A stretch of 64,000 bases of DNA from Cricetomys ansorgei (GCA_026225945.1 JAMJFZ010003624.1:7168001-7232000); one strand, 5' to 3'. Positions 34,271 through 45,690 are shown, numbered from the stretch's first letter. Made by a program: numbers and translations. The notes: generated by a model from the sequence alone, not told the origin.

Positions 34271-34418
34271 TTTTTTTTTTCAAGACAGGGTTTCTCTGTT
34301 GTAACTCTAGCTGTCCTGGAACTCACTTTGTAGACTGAGGTGGCCTCAAACTCACAGAGATCTGCCTGCCTCTGCCTCCTGAGTGCTGGGATTAAAGGCG
34401 TGCACCACCACTGCCCTA
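34271..34418 (-). mobile_element. B1 SINE inserted beside B3
   Basis: T-run, CAAGACAGGGTTTCTCTGTTGTAACTCTAGCTGTCCTGGAACTC...GGATTAAAGGCGTGCACCACCACTGCC. CTTTCTCCAATTTT-like and CTTTCTCCAGTTTT-like flanks are the target duplication. Insertion was at the 5' edge of the neighbouring B3. Confidence 0.96.
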
Positions 34419-35244
34419 CCCTTTCTCCAGTTTTTAAATTATCTGCAGGGGGAGTTTCAGCATAAGGATGTGTTGGTCCCAGTCACTTTTAAACTTTCTA
34501 GTTCTAGTGGGCTCTGGGGTGCCACGCTGCGCTTCTCAAGGAGATATTTTCCTCTTCTGACTTTCCAGAAAGGATGGAGGGAACAGGAGATTCAGCGGTG
34601 GGAAGGAAGACAAAACAAAAATCCTTTTGGCTGAGGCTGACACAGTGGCTTTGGAAAGAGCCTGGGGCTGAGGAGGTTGTGATTGACAGGACAGGAAGCA
34701 AGAGGGGCTCCTGTGGGAGGGGAGGGGCAGGTGTCACCAGTCTGTACCCAGACCAGGCTGTGTGGGAGTGCTGCCAGGAGCCTCTTGGTCCTGAGGCTAC
34801 AAAAATGTTTCCATCCTCCTTTTTCCTGGGGATCATCGGTCAGGGGCGCAGCAGGGGGATGACTCTGAGGGACTAGGAAGTCCCTAGATAAATAATACAA
34901 GTGCACCATTAGATTAGAATCCCCAACGTCATGGCCCAGGAGTCTTCTTTGCCCTTTAGCTCCCAGCACATGGGATACTCAGTGGGCGTGGTTGGATGGA
35001 TGTTGCGGAACCAATGAGTGAATGGATGGATGGACTAACACTGGGTGAGAGAGTGTGCTAAAATGGAGTAATTTTCATTGCCCCTTCCTGGGTCTATCTC
35101 CTCTCTTCCTTCTGCAATAACAGGTCTACTAGGTCTGGATTGGGGTCCAGGCTAGCTTTCCAACCGTAAGTTCCAGACACATCTATTCTCTACTGCATTG
35201 GTAAACCTACGGCTGAGAAAAACCCACAGATGACTGTGATGTGC

Positions 35245-35756
35245 TCTTTCTTTTTATTCAGCTTTCAAATCCAGGGCTGTAAAACCTGTCCCATAACTCT
35301 AGACAAGGGTCTGGCCTCAGCCCTGGTCTGGCAGCCTTCTTGACCATAGATGTTTGTCTTAAGTTAGTCTCCCTCTATCAGGGAAACAATTGTGAATAGC
35401 CATGCCCACACCAAAACTGGAGATTTCCTAGGCCTTAAAAGGCTAATTAAAAGTACCTTGGGAGTACTGAGTCCATTGCTATAAAAACTCACGGCCCTGC
35501 TGCCTACCCTAACTCAGAGACTCTATGACTCACAGTCTCCTAACTCACAGTGCCCCGGGCAGGGTTGGTAGTAAGTTCCAGAACATCTCCTCTCACTTCT
35601 GTCTGACAACAGGAAGGAGGCTCTACTCAGGTGATAATTGCCTTGACCTGAGTCCACCAAAAAACTGGTAAGAACTTGCTGTTGTGGCCTGGGAGCAATG
35701 CGAAGGGCAGAGGCAAACCTGGGACACATAGAGGCCTGGTAAAAGCCAGGTTCACA
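35245..35756 (+). other. Possible old LTR region
   Basis: A GCTATAAAAACTC box lies at about 35479, with pyrimidine/CTC-rich sequence after it. No end motifs, polyadenylation signal or target duplications were found. 35590-35690 aligns with 31630-31720. Confidence 0.25.
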
Positions 35757-35950
35757 GGTGGACAGTGGTGGCCCATGCTTTTAAACTCAGCATTGACTGG
35801 GGAGGCAGAGGAAGGTGGATATCTGTGAGTGTGAGGCCAGGCTGGTCTACAGAATGAGTTTCAGGACAGCCAGGGCTACAGCAGAGAAACCCTGTCTCAA
35901 AAAGAGAAAAACAACAAACAAACAAACAACAACAACAACATAAAAAAAAC
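35757..35950 (+). mobile_element. B1 SINE with long A-rich tail
   Basis: GGTGGACAGTGGTGGCCCATGCTTTTAAACTCAGCATTGACTGGGGAGGCAGAGG through GGACAGCCAGGGCTACAGCAGAGAAACCCTGTCTC, then a CAAA/CAA-rich tail of about 50 bases. Confidence 0.95.
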
Positions 35951-36051
35951 CTGGGTTGACAATTGTGCTGGAAAATTGACTGCTCTGATGAGACCCAACA
36001 TAGAATCCTCTGGTTTCCATAAACGTTTAAACCTGGATATTCAGGAAGCAC

Positions 36052-36195
36052 TCACACGGTGACTTACAACCACCTGTAACCCCAGTCCCAAGAAATCCAA
36101 TGCCCTCTTTGGGCCTCCTCCAGGCCTTCGACACAGGCCATGGACACACATGCAGGCAAAACATTTATATGCATAAAATAATAAATTAAAAAAAC
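36052..36195 (+). mobile_element. B2-type SINE, 5'-truncated
   Basis: GTGACTTACAACCACCTGTAACCCCAGTCCC, CCCTCTTTGGGCCTCC, ATGCAGGCAAAACATTTATATGCATAAAATAATAAATTAAAA match the B2 3' two-thirds. Confidence 0.9.
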
Positions 36196-37241
36196 AGATC
36201 CAGGTGCTCCACCTATGCAGATTCTGTAAAGGACAGGGATTCTTAAAAGACAGGGGTTCACCAAATGTCTCTGAAACCAAGGATAATGTTAGTAGTTCAC
36301 TGTCCTGACAGCTATGTCTATTAGTGAAATACTTTAGGGGGGAGTGATGAGAATATCGAGACCAGTCACCCTACTTTTGAAGTTCTTTTAGTGGTGGGAG
36401 GTAACCTGGAAATGTAACCTGGGCCAGCGGGAGTAGAAAGAAGGCCTTGGATGTGGGGGTTGAGGTGGAGTTGAGCCTGCCATACAGACTAGGCACAGAT
36501 AAAGGGATCAGGTCACCTTGGTTCAGATTCAGATTTTCATATTAATTTGTGCGTGGGACAAGAGGGACAGTGACAAGTGAAAGATGCCCCTCAAGGAACA
36601 GTGTGAATCCTATGCCTGGACATGAGAAAGGGGTTTGGCGAAGAGGGCGAATTAAAAGAGGAAGATCATGACGTTGGTGTCCCATCTGTTGGATTGGGGG
36701 GCGGGGGGAGACTTACCAGCAATGCAGCAACTTGCACTGCAAGCCCGGGTACAGCAGAGAGGTTAGCTGGGAGCTCACATCTGTGCGTCACACGGAAATT
36801 ATCACGAAACTAGGGACCGTTGATGGCTTCACCACTGAGGACACATTTCAAGAAGAGAATGACACACATCACCAAATCCCAAGACATGTCTACCCTTAAG
36901 GTTTTGGCGCAGAAAGCCAGCAGAGAAGATCCTGGGAAGAATGGAGTAGGAGACACTGGAAGAACATCCTTCTGTCAGGAAGAGTGCGAGGGAGGGACTT
37001 GTAGCGTTAACTTCTCCAGAAGCTGAGCAGGAGAAGAGAAGCCACCAGACATGTCCACAGGGACTAAAATCAAAGCGAGCACGTTTACTTTGCAATCAGG
37101 ATGCTGGCGGCAGATCTTCGGAGCGCAGGAGGACGGGAAAAGCAGAGAAAGCCCGTGTAGAGTGGTGATAGGAAAGAAATGAGACAGTGACTCAAGAGAG
37201 AGCATAAGTTCTTGTGCTTGTTCATAAGTTATCTGGTGTCC
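36196..37241. other. Unique non-coding stretch
   Basis: No feature recognised. Confidence 0.5.
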
Positions 37242-37281
37242 TGTGTATGTGTGTGTGTGTGCACGCACGCGCGCGCGCGCA
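37242..37281. repeat. 40-nt alternating purine-pyrimidine tract
   Basis: TG repeats pass into CACG and then (GC)n with strict alternation throughout. The (CG)-rich right half is the classic Z-DNA-prone composition. Confidence 0.9.
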
Positions 37282-38536
37282 AGCATGTGCACAGGAGGAG
37301 GAAGGAGTCAGTGGGAAGGGGAGATTAAAGAGGGAGGAGGGAGCAAGATGATGGATGCTACAGAATCAGGGAGGAGGAGATGAGGTGGAGGAATTGCCCA
37401 GAGACCCAATGTCCTGTTTCGAGTGAGTGAGGTCCCCTGGGTGTCCCGGCAATGACACTGTCTTGGATGGGCTCCAAGCAGGACTCTCCTTTCTCTAAGA
37501 ACAACACGGAGACGCCAGCACACCCTCCTCAATCTCCAATCCAGGTGTCTCCTTTTTCTCTAAGACGGATCTCTCCCCCCTTCTTTCCCCACTTCAAGAA
37601 CTTATAAAAGACCAGAGCTGAAGCAAGACTTTCAACGTTCTAATTTTCCAACAAATTTATTTCCTTTCTGGGTTAGCCAAATCAAGGAGTCTTGTTATGC
37701 CTTACCTGGATTCCCAAATTTAATTAGCCAACTTCCTCCTTGCCCTCCAGGAGTTAGGAAGTAAACCTGGTTTCCCCCTTCCCCTCCCAGCTTTCCCTTA
37801 TCTAAGCGAAGGGTCCCACGGGATCTTTCCACTGATTTATTTCAGCTGGTTCTTCAAGCCAGGCTGGCTCTGGGTTAACCTTCTGCAGACCCTGGGGGCC
37901 ACTTTTAGAGAGCTCTGCTAGGTATTCTGACCTGCTAATAGGTCCCGAAAGGGGAAGCCCACACTGTCGCAGTAGATCTTACTACCTAACACCTAGTGAA
38001 ATCCTAGGCTTTGCTGAGCTCAGCCAAGACACTACAGGAAACATGTGATCAGGGCTTCCCAGGAGAGACTGCCTGTATCTCAAAGAACAGAAGGAGAACG
38101 GGCCAGTGGAAAAAAGCTTTGGGTTTTATTTAAAGAGCCACCACCTATTATTTTCTGAGTCTGTATTTGAAAGAGAGTAGGACTGTGACCCAGCACGGGG
38201 ATGGAGGACGTGTCTCAGAGCGTGCTGTTCCCAGGTAGCCTGTTACATTATTAACTATGTGGCAATCAAGGAGCTGTTGGCAAAATGTTGCTTAGTCAAG
38301 GCCCGTTTCCCTTTTGCTTTGCCTGCAGGGAGTGACACCTCACCTTGGCACAGGTCAACACGCTAAAGCTTCTTAAGGACAGGTCACTTATTTGGGCAAC
38401 AGGGGAAAAAAAAATAAAGCTCTGCACTGTAATAATTCTTAATACGTGTGAACGCCGGCAAGTTTTAGCAAAGGTTTATTTCTTATGGGGGGGGGGGGAG
38501 GGATGCTGAACTCCCTTCGTAATTTTTTTTTTTTTG
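37282..38536. other. Unique stretch, purine-rich then AT-mixed
   Basis: 37290-37400 is purine-rich. A T13 run lies at about 38523-38535. No gene or repeat recognised; 37560-37760 has an unremarkable AAAAGACC/TTTAATTAGCC composition that could be conserved but shows no defining motif. Confidence 0.45.
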
Positions 38537-38662
38537 CGTTTTTTTGAAACAGGGTCTCTTGTAGCCCAGAGTGGGCTTCAAACTTGTTATGTAGGTAAGT
38601 ATGACCTTCAATTCCTGGTCCTCTCCCTCCTGAATGCTGGCATTGCAGGTGTGGCCAACCAT
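38537..38662 (-). mobile_element. Old B1-like SINE
   Basis: CGTTTTTTTGAAACAGGGTCTCTTGTAGCCCAGAGTGGGCTTCAAACTTG...CCTCCTGAATGCTGGCATTGCAGGTGTGG follows the reverse B1/proto-B1 layout with high divergence. Confidence 0.75.
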
Positions 38663-38704
38663 GAAGGTTTATATCCCGCCCCCCACCTCTCCTCTCTCTC
38701 ATTT

Positions 38705-38803
38705 CAGGCTGGCTTGGAACTCACCAAGTAGCCCACCACGGCCTTGAATGTACGGCACCCTTTGGCCATAGCCTCCTGATTTCTGGGATTGCCTGCTCAG
38801 GTT
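38705..38803 (-). mobile_element. Second old B1-like SINE
   Basis: CAGGCTGGCTTGGAACTCACCAAGTAGCCCA...CTCCTGATTTCTGGGATTGCC is another reversed, diverged B1 monomer next to the previous one. Confidence 0.65.
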
Positions 38804-38819
38804 TTCTATATAATTTTGT

Positions 38820-38995
38820 AGAAAGCCCCTTCACAGTTGTCTAGTATTCCATTTGCTGGATGTTCTATAACTTCCTGAATCACCTCGCTACTGAAGAGAA
38901 ATGGGATGCTCCTGTCTGTTTCACTGTTGCAAGAAACTGCAAGGAATAAGCTTGCACATTCATCTCTTGGTGTTATAAAGCTGTCTCTCTAGATT
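38820..38995 (-). mobile_element. Old mammalian L1 3' region fragment
   Basis: CAGTTGTCTAGTATTCCATTTGCTGGATGTTCTATAACTTCC...TGTTGCAAGAAACTGCAAGGAATAAGCTTGCACATTCATCTCTTGG parallels the AGTATTCCATTGTATGGATGTACCATAATTT...AATAATGCTGCAATAAACATCC box of reversed L1M elements. Confidence 0.65.
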
Positions 38996-39264
38996 GCATT
39001 TCTGAAAGCATGATAGTTTAATAAGAAAAAATATGCAAGGGTTTACAACTTTTATGGACAGTTACCAGGAATTTTGAGAAGGTAAAAATCTAGATACAAT
39101 GCATTTTTACCTCTAATACTGGCCGAGATTCTAGCTTCAGACCTCATAACACTTGTGTTGCTAAGGACACACCTAGTAGCAACTCCTTTCATGGACTATG
39201 CATTGGAATGACTCTTGGCCACTCATTTTAGTGGCTGACTCCAGGACAATCTCCCTGACGCTCC

Positions 39265-39267
<3 letters not shown>

Positions 39268-39323
<56 letters not shown>
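39268..39323. repeat. (TC)n microsatellite
   Basis: About 28 uninterrupted TC units. Confidence 0.97.
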
Positions 39324-39328
<5 letters not shown>

Positions 39329-39381
39329 CTGTACAGGTTTGTGTCAAAAAGCTAGAAAAGTTATTTTTGTCAATTCTTTGT

Positions 39382-39662
39382 TGTGGAAGTTTATTTTTAG
39401 TTCTGTACAAAATACCGTTTTGTGTACTGTTGGGTGAGGGGCTGCCTAGGTGTTTGTGTTTTGTATTGTCTGCAGGTGTTGGATTTCTGTGGGGCATGTT
39501 TGATTGCTCATGATCTGCACCTGAGGAGTTCTGAATCAATTAAAAAAAATCAATAAAAGCATCAAGTATGGCGCTGGCCACGATGGTGGTTCCCTCTGCT
39601 GAGGTCTGGCAGGGTTTGGACCTATGAAAATGCCCGTGTCTTCTTGGTTTGCCAACGCAGCA
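39382..39662 (+). mobile_element. LTR-like repeat family, copy C
   Basis: TGTGGAAGTTTATTTTTAGTTCTG, TTGTGTACTGTTGGGTGAGGGGCTGCCTAGGTGTTTG, TGTCTGCAGGTGTTGGATTTCTGTGGGG, CATGATCTGCACCTGAGGAGTTCTGAATCAAT, AATCAATAAAAGCATC, CCCTCTGCTGAGGTCTGGCAGGGTTTGGACC. This is the best-preserved plus-strand copy; compared with D it has lost about 25 bases near the polyadenylation signal. Confidence 0.75.
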
Positions 39663-39799
39663 GTGAACACTTGTTCTTTGGATCTCTGACACCTGAAAAC
39701 AGAGCCCGAACTCATAGCCCTCTGCAATGTGCCTTAATGAGATAGAGAAGGCAAAAGCCCCGGAGGTCAGCAAAACATGATTAGTTTTATTATATTGTT

Positions 39800-39907
39800 T
39801 TGGTTTTGAGGTGGAGTCTTGCGATGTAACCCAAGATGGCCTCAGAAACCTCCTGCCTCAGCCTCTGAAGAACAGAGACCATAGGCGTGCGCCACCACCA
39901 TGCCCGT
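39800..39907 (-). mobile_element. Old B1 SINE
   Basis: TTGAGGTGGAGTCTTGCGATGTAACCCAAGATGGCCTC...CATAGGCGTGCGCCACCACCATGCCCGTGG is a reversed, diverged B1. Confidence 0.8.
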
Positions 39908-41309
39908 GGATATTTAGGTTTGACTGTTGGCTGTGTGACTTTTGTGTCTCTGTGGCTGTCAATTTTAACTTCCCAGCCTCTGTACTTTTCATCTGGGAGA
40001 CAGGAAGAAGTTCGAACTCATTAACGGCGGCTGTAAGGATGAGACATGCGTGGAAAGCTCCCCCCAGGCAGTGCCGGCCTCCACCTGGCATCCATGTCAC
40101 TGACTCATAACCTCAGCTTCAAAGCCATCTTGTGATTGATGCTTTGACTGCTGGAGAGCAGTTCGGGAGTGGTTTGCCATATCCCGTGGATGCTGCAGCA
40201 TTCCTTACCATACAGCGGTGTCAAACACCAACTCCATCCTAGCCACATCAAACGCCTCTGGATCATCAATTAGTCAGAAAGCAACTTTTCCCTGTAGACC
40301 GAGGCACGTTCTGATTCTGGCCCTTAAGAAGCATCGAGGTTTATCTAGGGTCAGATAAGCTTGGAAATCCTACCCTCTGGACCACCCGCGGCTGCATAGC
40401 TTAGTGACGGGCATCTGGACTCCCAAGAAGCAAAGAGCCCTGACATCCAGAGCAGGTATTTTTAGCTGTGATCTGAGCTGCAGTTTCTGGTGCTCTACTT
40501 TCATTACTTTAGGGTGACTTGACGCCTCTCTTGACACAGAGGTCTCCGTCCTCCCATGGAGGAAATGAATATATTCTGAAATACAGACAACTCTGGACGT
40601 GACAGTAATGCAATGATGGATTGCCCTAATGTTTCCTCATCCCCTGAATCCATTAAAGGGGAGAATTGAATTCTACCTCATCAGGACCTCCATTCCTCTT
40701 CTTAATCGCTTTATAAGCTCCTGCAATGAAAAGTCACAAATGAGGCACACATTAGCTGCTCCTCCCTCCACACTCCCAACTTCCTGTGCCTCAAAGTAGC
40801 TCAGCAGCAAAGGATGCTGGGATGCATCCTGTACACATTGTTCTGGGAGCTGAGGGGAAGGCTACTAATAGGATTCATGGTTCTCAGAGCAGGAGAGAGT
40901 GAGTTAGGAAGTGCACGTCAAGCACAGGACTCTAACCTATCATTCAGGGGAATGAGATACTGACACAATTCTCCCTGAACTGAAACACTCCACAAGCGAT
41001 TTGCATATCCCCTTCTGGGTGCTTTGATCTAAAAGACAGTCAGTCATTAGAGGTTGTCAGCTCACTGTGTGAGAATTCCGAGTGCTCTAAAGCACAGGAG
41101 AAAATCTCTCCTAAAGTTCTCTCAAAGGATGAGGACCCACTGACTGTCAAAATCCTAGCCCTAGCCCTAATCCTAACTGGGTTCACTAGTATTCTTTAAA
41201 AAATCTGATAAAGATGTTGGAGGGAATACTAGTCTATAGGATTTACATTTTTTTTTTTGGTCTAATACATTATTTGTTTCCTAATACATGAGGAAATACT
41301 GCTATATAT
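39908..41309. other. Unique non-coding stretch
   Basis: No repeat family recognised. The right part contains degenerate CCCTAR units at 41156-41178. Confidence 0.5.
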
Positions 41310-41465
41310 GCAGCATGCAGTACGGTGGCCACTAGCCATGTGTGCTATTTGCATATTAAAATAATCACAATTAAATCGAACTGAGGTCTCGGGTCCTTCA
41401 CAACACTTGGTCTGTCACCGCTGCTCAATGCTCCTTGTGTCTATTGGACGGTGCAAATGCAGGCT
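41310..41465. mobile_element. hAT/MER3-like DNA transposon fossil
   Basis: GCAGTACGGTGGCCACTAGCCATGTGTGCTATTTGCATATTAAAATAATCACAATTAAAT...GTCTATTGGACGGTGC mirrors the GTCCAATACGGTAGCCACTAGCCACATGTGGCTAT...TATTGGACAGCGC non-autonomous element. No coding region remains. Confidence 0.7.
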
Positions 41466-41760
41466 ATGGAAATGAGCAGCCAGCTGTGTGAAGGAGCCTT
41501 AATCTCCCAGCCTGGGAACCTTGAAGAGCTCCACAATGGTTAATCATCTAATTAGCAGCCTTTTGTAAAAGCCTTTCCCTCTTATTAGCCTGTGATCTTC
41601 TTCATCCCCCTTTCATAACCTCCCTAGCCATGGAGAGATAGTTTGCAAATTAAAGTCCATGTGTTCCTGGTTCTGGACCTAGTTAACTGCCAGGGTCACA
41701 TGTCAGTCCTTCTGAGTCACTAAGCTTAATCTATTAAATTTTTTTTTGATTAAACATTAT
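41466..41760. other. AT-rich unique block, candidate conserved element
   Basis: It contains AATGGTTAATCATCTAATTAGCAGCC and CTTATTAGCC, i.e. clustered TAAT/ATTA homeodomain-type cores with no repeat signature. Conservation is inferred from composition only. Confidence 0.3.
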
Positions 41761-42295
41761 CAGTGACCTGCTTCATTCCCCCAAAAGGGGGTGGGGAGAC
41801 AGCATTGGTTTTGCATAACGCTGGTATTCAACTGATAAACATATGCAAATTTAGCACGAAAATTGGGTTGGATATGTGAAAAAAAAGTCAGCAAACAAAG
41901 CTGAATGCAGTGTCTGATTGTGAGTTTGCCCTCAAGCCTTGGTACTTTAATTCAACTTGACCTGCATATAGGGAAGGTAAGACAATTGTTTTGTGACTGG
42001 TTAATAACGTCTTCATTATTCCTTAGTGATGTGTTCTCTCAGAGGTGCTTCAGGGGCAATTCCTTCTGTTCCGTCTACCTTCCTGACTACCCATTGTCTG
42101 AACCTCACCAAACACCAGTTGTTCCTTGAGCAGCAGAAGAAAAATAGAGTGAACTGTGAATGTCAATATGAATCCTCCAAAAGCTTCTTCTAGGACACGG
42201 GAGGAGGTGCCCTGTCCTATTTGGTGTATGCACAAAATTAACTTGGAGAGAGTATCTTCTGTACCGAAAGCTCTGGATATATTCGTTCAACAATC

Positions 42296-42430
42296 CCATC
42301 AACCCCCTTTCTCTGATGAGGAAACTGAGCTAAGCAGAGGTCAGACGATTTGCTCAAGTTCACATATATAGCAGGCTGCAAAATCAGACAGTGTAGGGAA
42401 GATGGCAGCCCAGTGCTTAACCACGAGGCT
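42296..42430 (-). mobile_element. MIR SINE
   Basis: CTCTGATGAGGAAACTGAGCTAAGCAGAGGTCAGACGATTTGCTCAAGTTCACATATATAGCAGGC...CAGTGCTTAACCACGAGGC is a clear reversed MIR. Confidence 0.9.
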
Positions 42431-43269
42431 CATCAGGGTGCCTGCCCAAGGCCCTTCTGCACCGGGTCATAGTCCTGAGCGCAGCCAGGGGGTGGGGGGC
42501 CTCTGTTGGTTCCCAAGAGTCTTGCAGCTTCACCTGCAAGGATGAGAGCCCTGTGGCAGGTATCATGGGCTTATCCTAAAGATGTCAGAGACACCAAGGG
42601 TCCATCTGGGTTCTTTCCATTCTTCCCCGTTCTGGGCTGTCTTTGTTGGCCAGAAATAAAGGGAAGAGAATTCTGCTCTTTCCCCTTTGTCTAGGCCTGG
42701 GCATGAGAGGCATGTTACCTGAGTGCTCGGAGAAAGCCAGGCTGTGTGTTGTAGTCCCTCTGCCCCTTTTTGCAGACAGACCATTTGGTGGTCTCGGAAT
42801 TCAGAAATGGGATAGAAAACTGCCTTTGGCAGATGAGGTTGACAGGCCAGAAACCTTCATGCTACAGGACTCATTTCCGACTGTTAGAAACTCACGAGAT
42901 AAAAGGCTTTCTCTTGCGGATTATCCCTAACTAGCCCACTCCTCATAGCTTCTCAGGGTATGGAATCGTGAAGGGAATCCTTACACTGAAGTCCAGTGCA
43001 CTCCTGTCTGCTTAGGAACAGTGTCGGCTGACTCATTAACAGGCTTGGCTCTTGGGAAGAAGCCTGCTTGAGCGATACAGTGAGGTCCTGTGAGCTGAGC
43101 TGCTGGTGGGAGGCGCTCCCCTACTCCTATCTGCAGCAAGGACACTATCAGGAGGAGGGGTGATGGGGCCAGATAGCAGAAGCAATAATTCTCTCTGGCT
43201 ACCTGGGTGGTCTTCATTCCTGTCACCCTGGAGAAGATGATCAGATCCTGGGTGGGAAAGAAGCTTCCA
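42431..43269. other. Unique non-coding stretch
   Basis: No feature recognised. Confidence 0.5.
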
Positions 43270-43350
43270 GATCATAGGCCCACCCTCCTTGCTGTTTTGC
43301 AGATAAGGAAACCGAATCTCGGAGTTAGGTAAGCCGACATGCCCAAGATC
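43270..43350 (-). mobile_element. MIR SINE fragment
   Basis: TGTTTTGCAGATAAGGAAACCGAATCTCGGAGTTAGGTAAGCCGACATGCCCAAGATC is the reversed MIR core. Confidence 0.8.
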
Positions 43351-43957
43351 AGTTTGATTATGATTACTGATGTCATCCAAAGGAAACCAACCCCACTTTG
43401 TTCCCAAACTTCGAAGTGGGGCCAATTTGTGACAAGTCCTCTTAAAGGCTTTAGTGTTATTTCACGTTGATGTCTCAGATCATAATGTTCACACATTGAA
43501 CACTCTAGGCAGAAGGAATTGAGGCAAAGGAGATGGGTTTTTAAATGGTTACTTATAATGGCTCACCCACTAAAAGGATTTCAGGCGGCTCATCATGAAA
43601 GGTGGTGCTGGGAGGAAGACTTTTAGAATTAAGTTCTCACTACAAGGACATGTCAGGGTACAGCAGAGACAGAACTGCAAGCCAGGGAGGCCTCATTAGA
43701 ATCCGGTCACCTCAGTCCAACAGGGCATGTTGAGTACCTGTTGCTTGGCCCATTCCTGCTGGGAGGAAAGAGATAAGATGGGAGTTGTGCCTGATGAGAA
43801 GATTTGATTTGTTAGTAGCTTTTGATGCAATGGAATGGCATAACATCATATATTATAATGGGCACCTCGATGAGCTGTTTTAGGAACATGCAATGGAAGT
43901 GCAGATTCTGCCCAGAAGCCTGGGAAACTAGTTCCCAAGAGAGGTAACATTTCATTG
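43351..43957. other. Unique non-coding stretch
   Basis: No feature recognised. Confidence 0.5.
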
Positions 43958-44035
43958 ATTCTTTTAACATACATTAACTAGTATGCATTTCTTTCCAAAT
44001 GCTGTGTCAGGTGCTGGAATTATCAAAGCCATTTT
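43958..44035 (+). mobile_element. L2/MIR3-like short fragment
   Basis: CATACATTAACTAGTATGCATTTC...AAATGCTGTGTCAGGTGCTGGAATTATCAAAG resembles the TTTATTGAGCACCTACTATGTGCCAGGC...GGGGATAC box of ancient repeats. Confidence 0.4.
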
Positions 44036-44081
44036 GGTTTCTATGAAGGAATTTGAAGTTAGAAAGTTTTCTGTGGTGGGC

Positions 44082-44220
44082 CAAGTCAGGCAGTGGTGGC
44101 ACAGGCCCCCAGCACTCAGGAGGCAGAGGCAGGTGGATCTCTGTGGGTTCGAAGCCAGCCTGGTCTATAGAGTGAGTTGCAGGATGGCCAGAGTTACAAC
44201 AGAGAAACCCTGTCTCAAAA
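44082..44220 (+). mobile_element. B1 SINE
   Basis: CAGGCAGTGGTGGCACAGGCCCCCAGCACTCAGGAGGCAGAGG through CCAGAGTTACAACAGAGAAACCCTGTCTCAAAAAA, then a GAT repeat. Confidence 0.96.
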
Positions 44221-44232
44221 AACCCCTAATAA

Positions 44233-44273
44233 CGATGATGATGACGATGATGATGATGATGATGGTGATGATA
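44233..44273. repeat. (GAT)n microsatellite in B1 tail
   Basis: About 13 GAT triplets with CGAT/GGT variants, directly after the B1 A-run. Confidence 0.92.
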
Positions 44274-44344
44274 AAGTCTAAGACGAACTGGAGTTAAAAC
44301 CACAAAAGAGGTTTAAAATGTTTTTAAGTTAAAAAGGACCAATG

Positions 44345-44530
44345 TGGGCAGGGGAGATGGTCCAGGGTTAAGACACTTGCTTGCCAAGCCCGACTAACAG
44401 AGCTCCATCCCCAGGACGCACAAGGTAAAAGGAGCTAAACCAGCCCCAACTAGTGATCCACTGACCTTCTTGCTCATGAGTGCCCAGACATATACAGACG
44501 CACATGGGCAAACAAACAAACAAATACATG
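44345..44530 (+). mobile_element. B3-type SINE
   Basis: GGGCAGGGGAGATGGTCCAGGGTTAAGACACTTGCTTGCCAAGCCCGAC, CCATCCCCAGGACGCACAAGG, ending ACATGGGCAAACAAACAAAC. Confidence 0.85.
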
Positions 44531-44793
44531 TAATTTACAATTTGTCTAAGGGGCAAAATGGGAGAAAGTCAATAGCCTTGATTTGCAAATGACTCTTACG
44601 CATGCGTAAGGAAAAGGACATGCCATAGAACATGGGCCCAGAGTATGAAGAATATATTTGCAAAGGAAATATTCAAAGTCCCATGAGTGAGTTAGTGCTC
44701 GGTAGCGTTGCCAAGGCGGAGAGTTATCACACTACAAAGAAATGATGTCATTTCCTACTTGAGGGAGCAGGATGGTGAACTCCATCAGGAGCG

Positions 44794-45135
44794 TAGTGGT
44801 GGATATGAGGATGGCCCCAGTAGGCTCATATGTTTGATTACCTGGTCCCCAGTTGGTGGAACTGTTTGGACAGGATTAGGAGGTGTGGCCTTGTTAGAGA
44901 AAATGTGTCGCTGGAGGCGAGCTTAGAGGTTTCAAACACCATTTCCAGTTTTTGTCCCTCTCTGCCTCTTACTTGGGATCAAGATGTAAGCTCTCAACTT
45001 TTCTTGCCGGCACAGCTCTGCTTCATCATCATGGACTCTGACCATCTGAAACTGTAAGCCCAAATCAAATGCTGTCTTTTATTAAGTTGCCTTGGCCATG
45101 GGCTCTTACCACAGCAATAGAGAATCAGTAAGGCA
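44794..45135 (+). mobile_element. MT-family MaLR LTR
   Basis: TAGTGGTGGATATGAGGATGGCCCC, GGTCCCCAGTTGGTGGAACTGTTTGG, GGAGGTGTGGCCTTGTTAGAGAAAATGTGTC, GAGGTTTCAAACACC, CTGTAAGCCCAAATCAAATG, ACCACAGCAATAGAGAATCAGTAAGGCA: complete MT order, opposite strand to the copy at 24.2 kb. Confidence 0.9.
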
Positions 45136-45199
45136 AAAGAGGAGGGATGGTTTGGGGAGTGGTTTGGTCTTAAGGCCTATTGAAGCTTGCTGTTTTATT

Positions 45200-45690
45200 A
45201 ACGTCCACACCCTAAGTGGACGGGAGCTGAGATTCCGGTAACTGAGTGTTTTCAGCACACCACAATAGCTCCCCTTAAGGTTTAAAAATTATGATTTGCT
45301 TTTAATTGCTACCTGCCTTAATAAGTGTTATTCAAACAGGAAGAAAAACAGCACATATTCTCAGCAGGCTTTGATGCAAGAGGTTGTTAAGGCAATTTGG
45401 AGAAAGATCTTAAAAGGTGTCAGGTAAATGCAGATGCATTTCAATACACCGGTGTACATTGGCATTTCTATTCTAGATAGTATCAGAGGGACTTTGTACA
45501 GCTGGGGAAGAATTCTATTGAATTATGGCTGAGGGAGGGGGGGGTGATACTTCTACCTTCTTATTGGCTGAGAAAAAAAATTAATGAAGCCATTATAAGC
45601 AGTATCAAAATATCACTCAAACCTTCCATAATTAAGCACCCTTTAAAAATAAAAGTTACACAATCTGCCTTTTGCTTGTCTTTGACTTCA
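45200..45690. other. AT-rich unique block, candidate conserved element
   Basis: No repeat signature; dense TAAT, TTAA and ATGCAAAT-like motifs (TTATGATTTGCTTTTAATTGC, TTAATAAGTGTTATT, ATTAATGAAGCCATTATAAG, CATAATTAAGCACCC). It looks like deeply conserved enhancer DNA, but this is an impression from composition. Confidence 0.3.
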
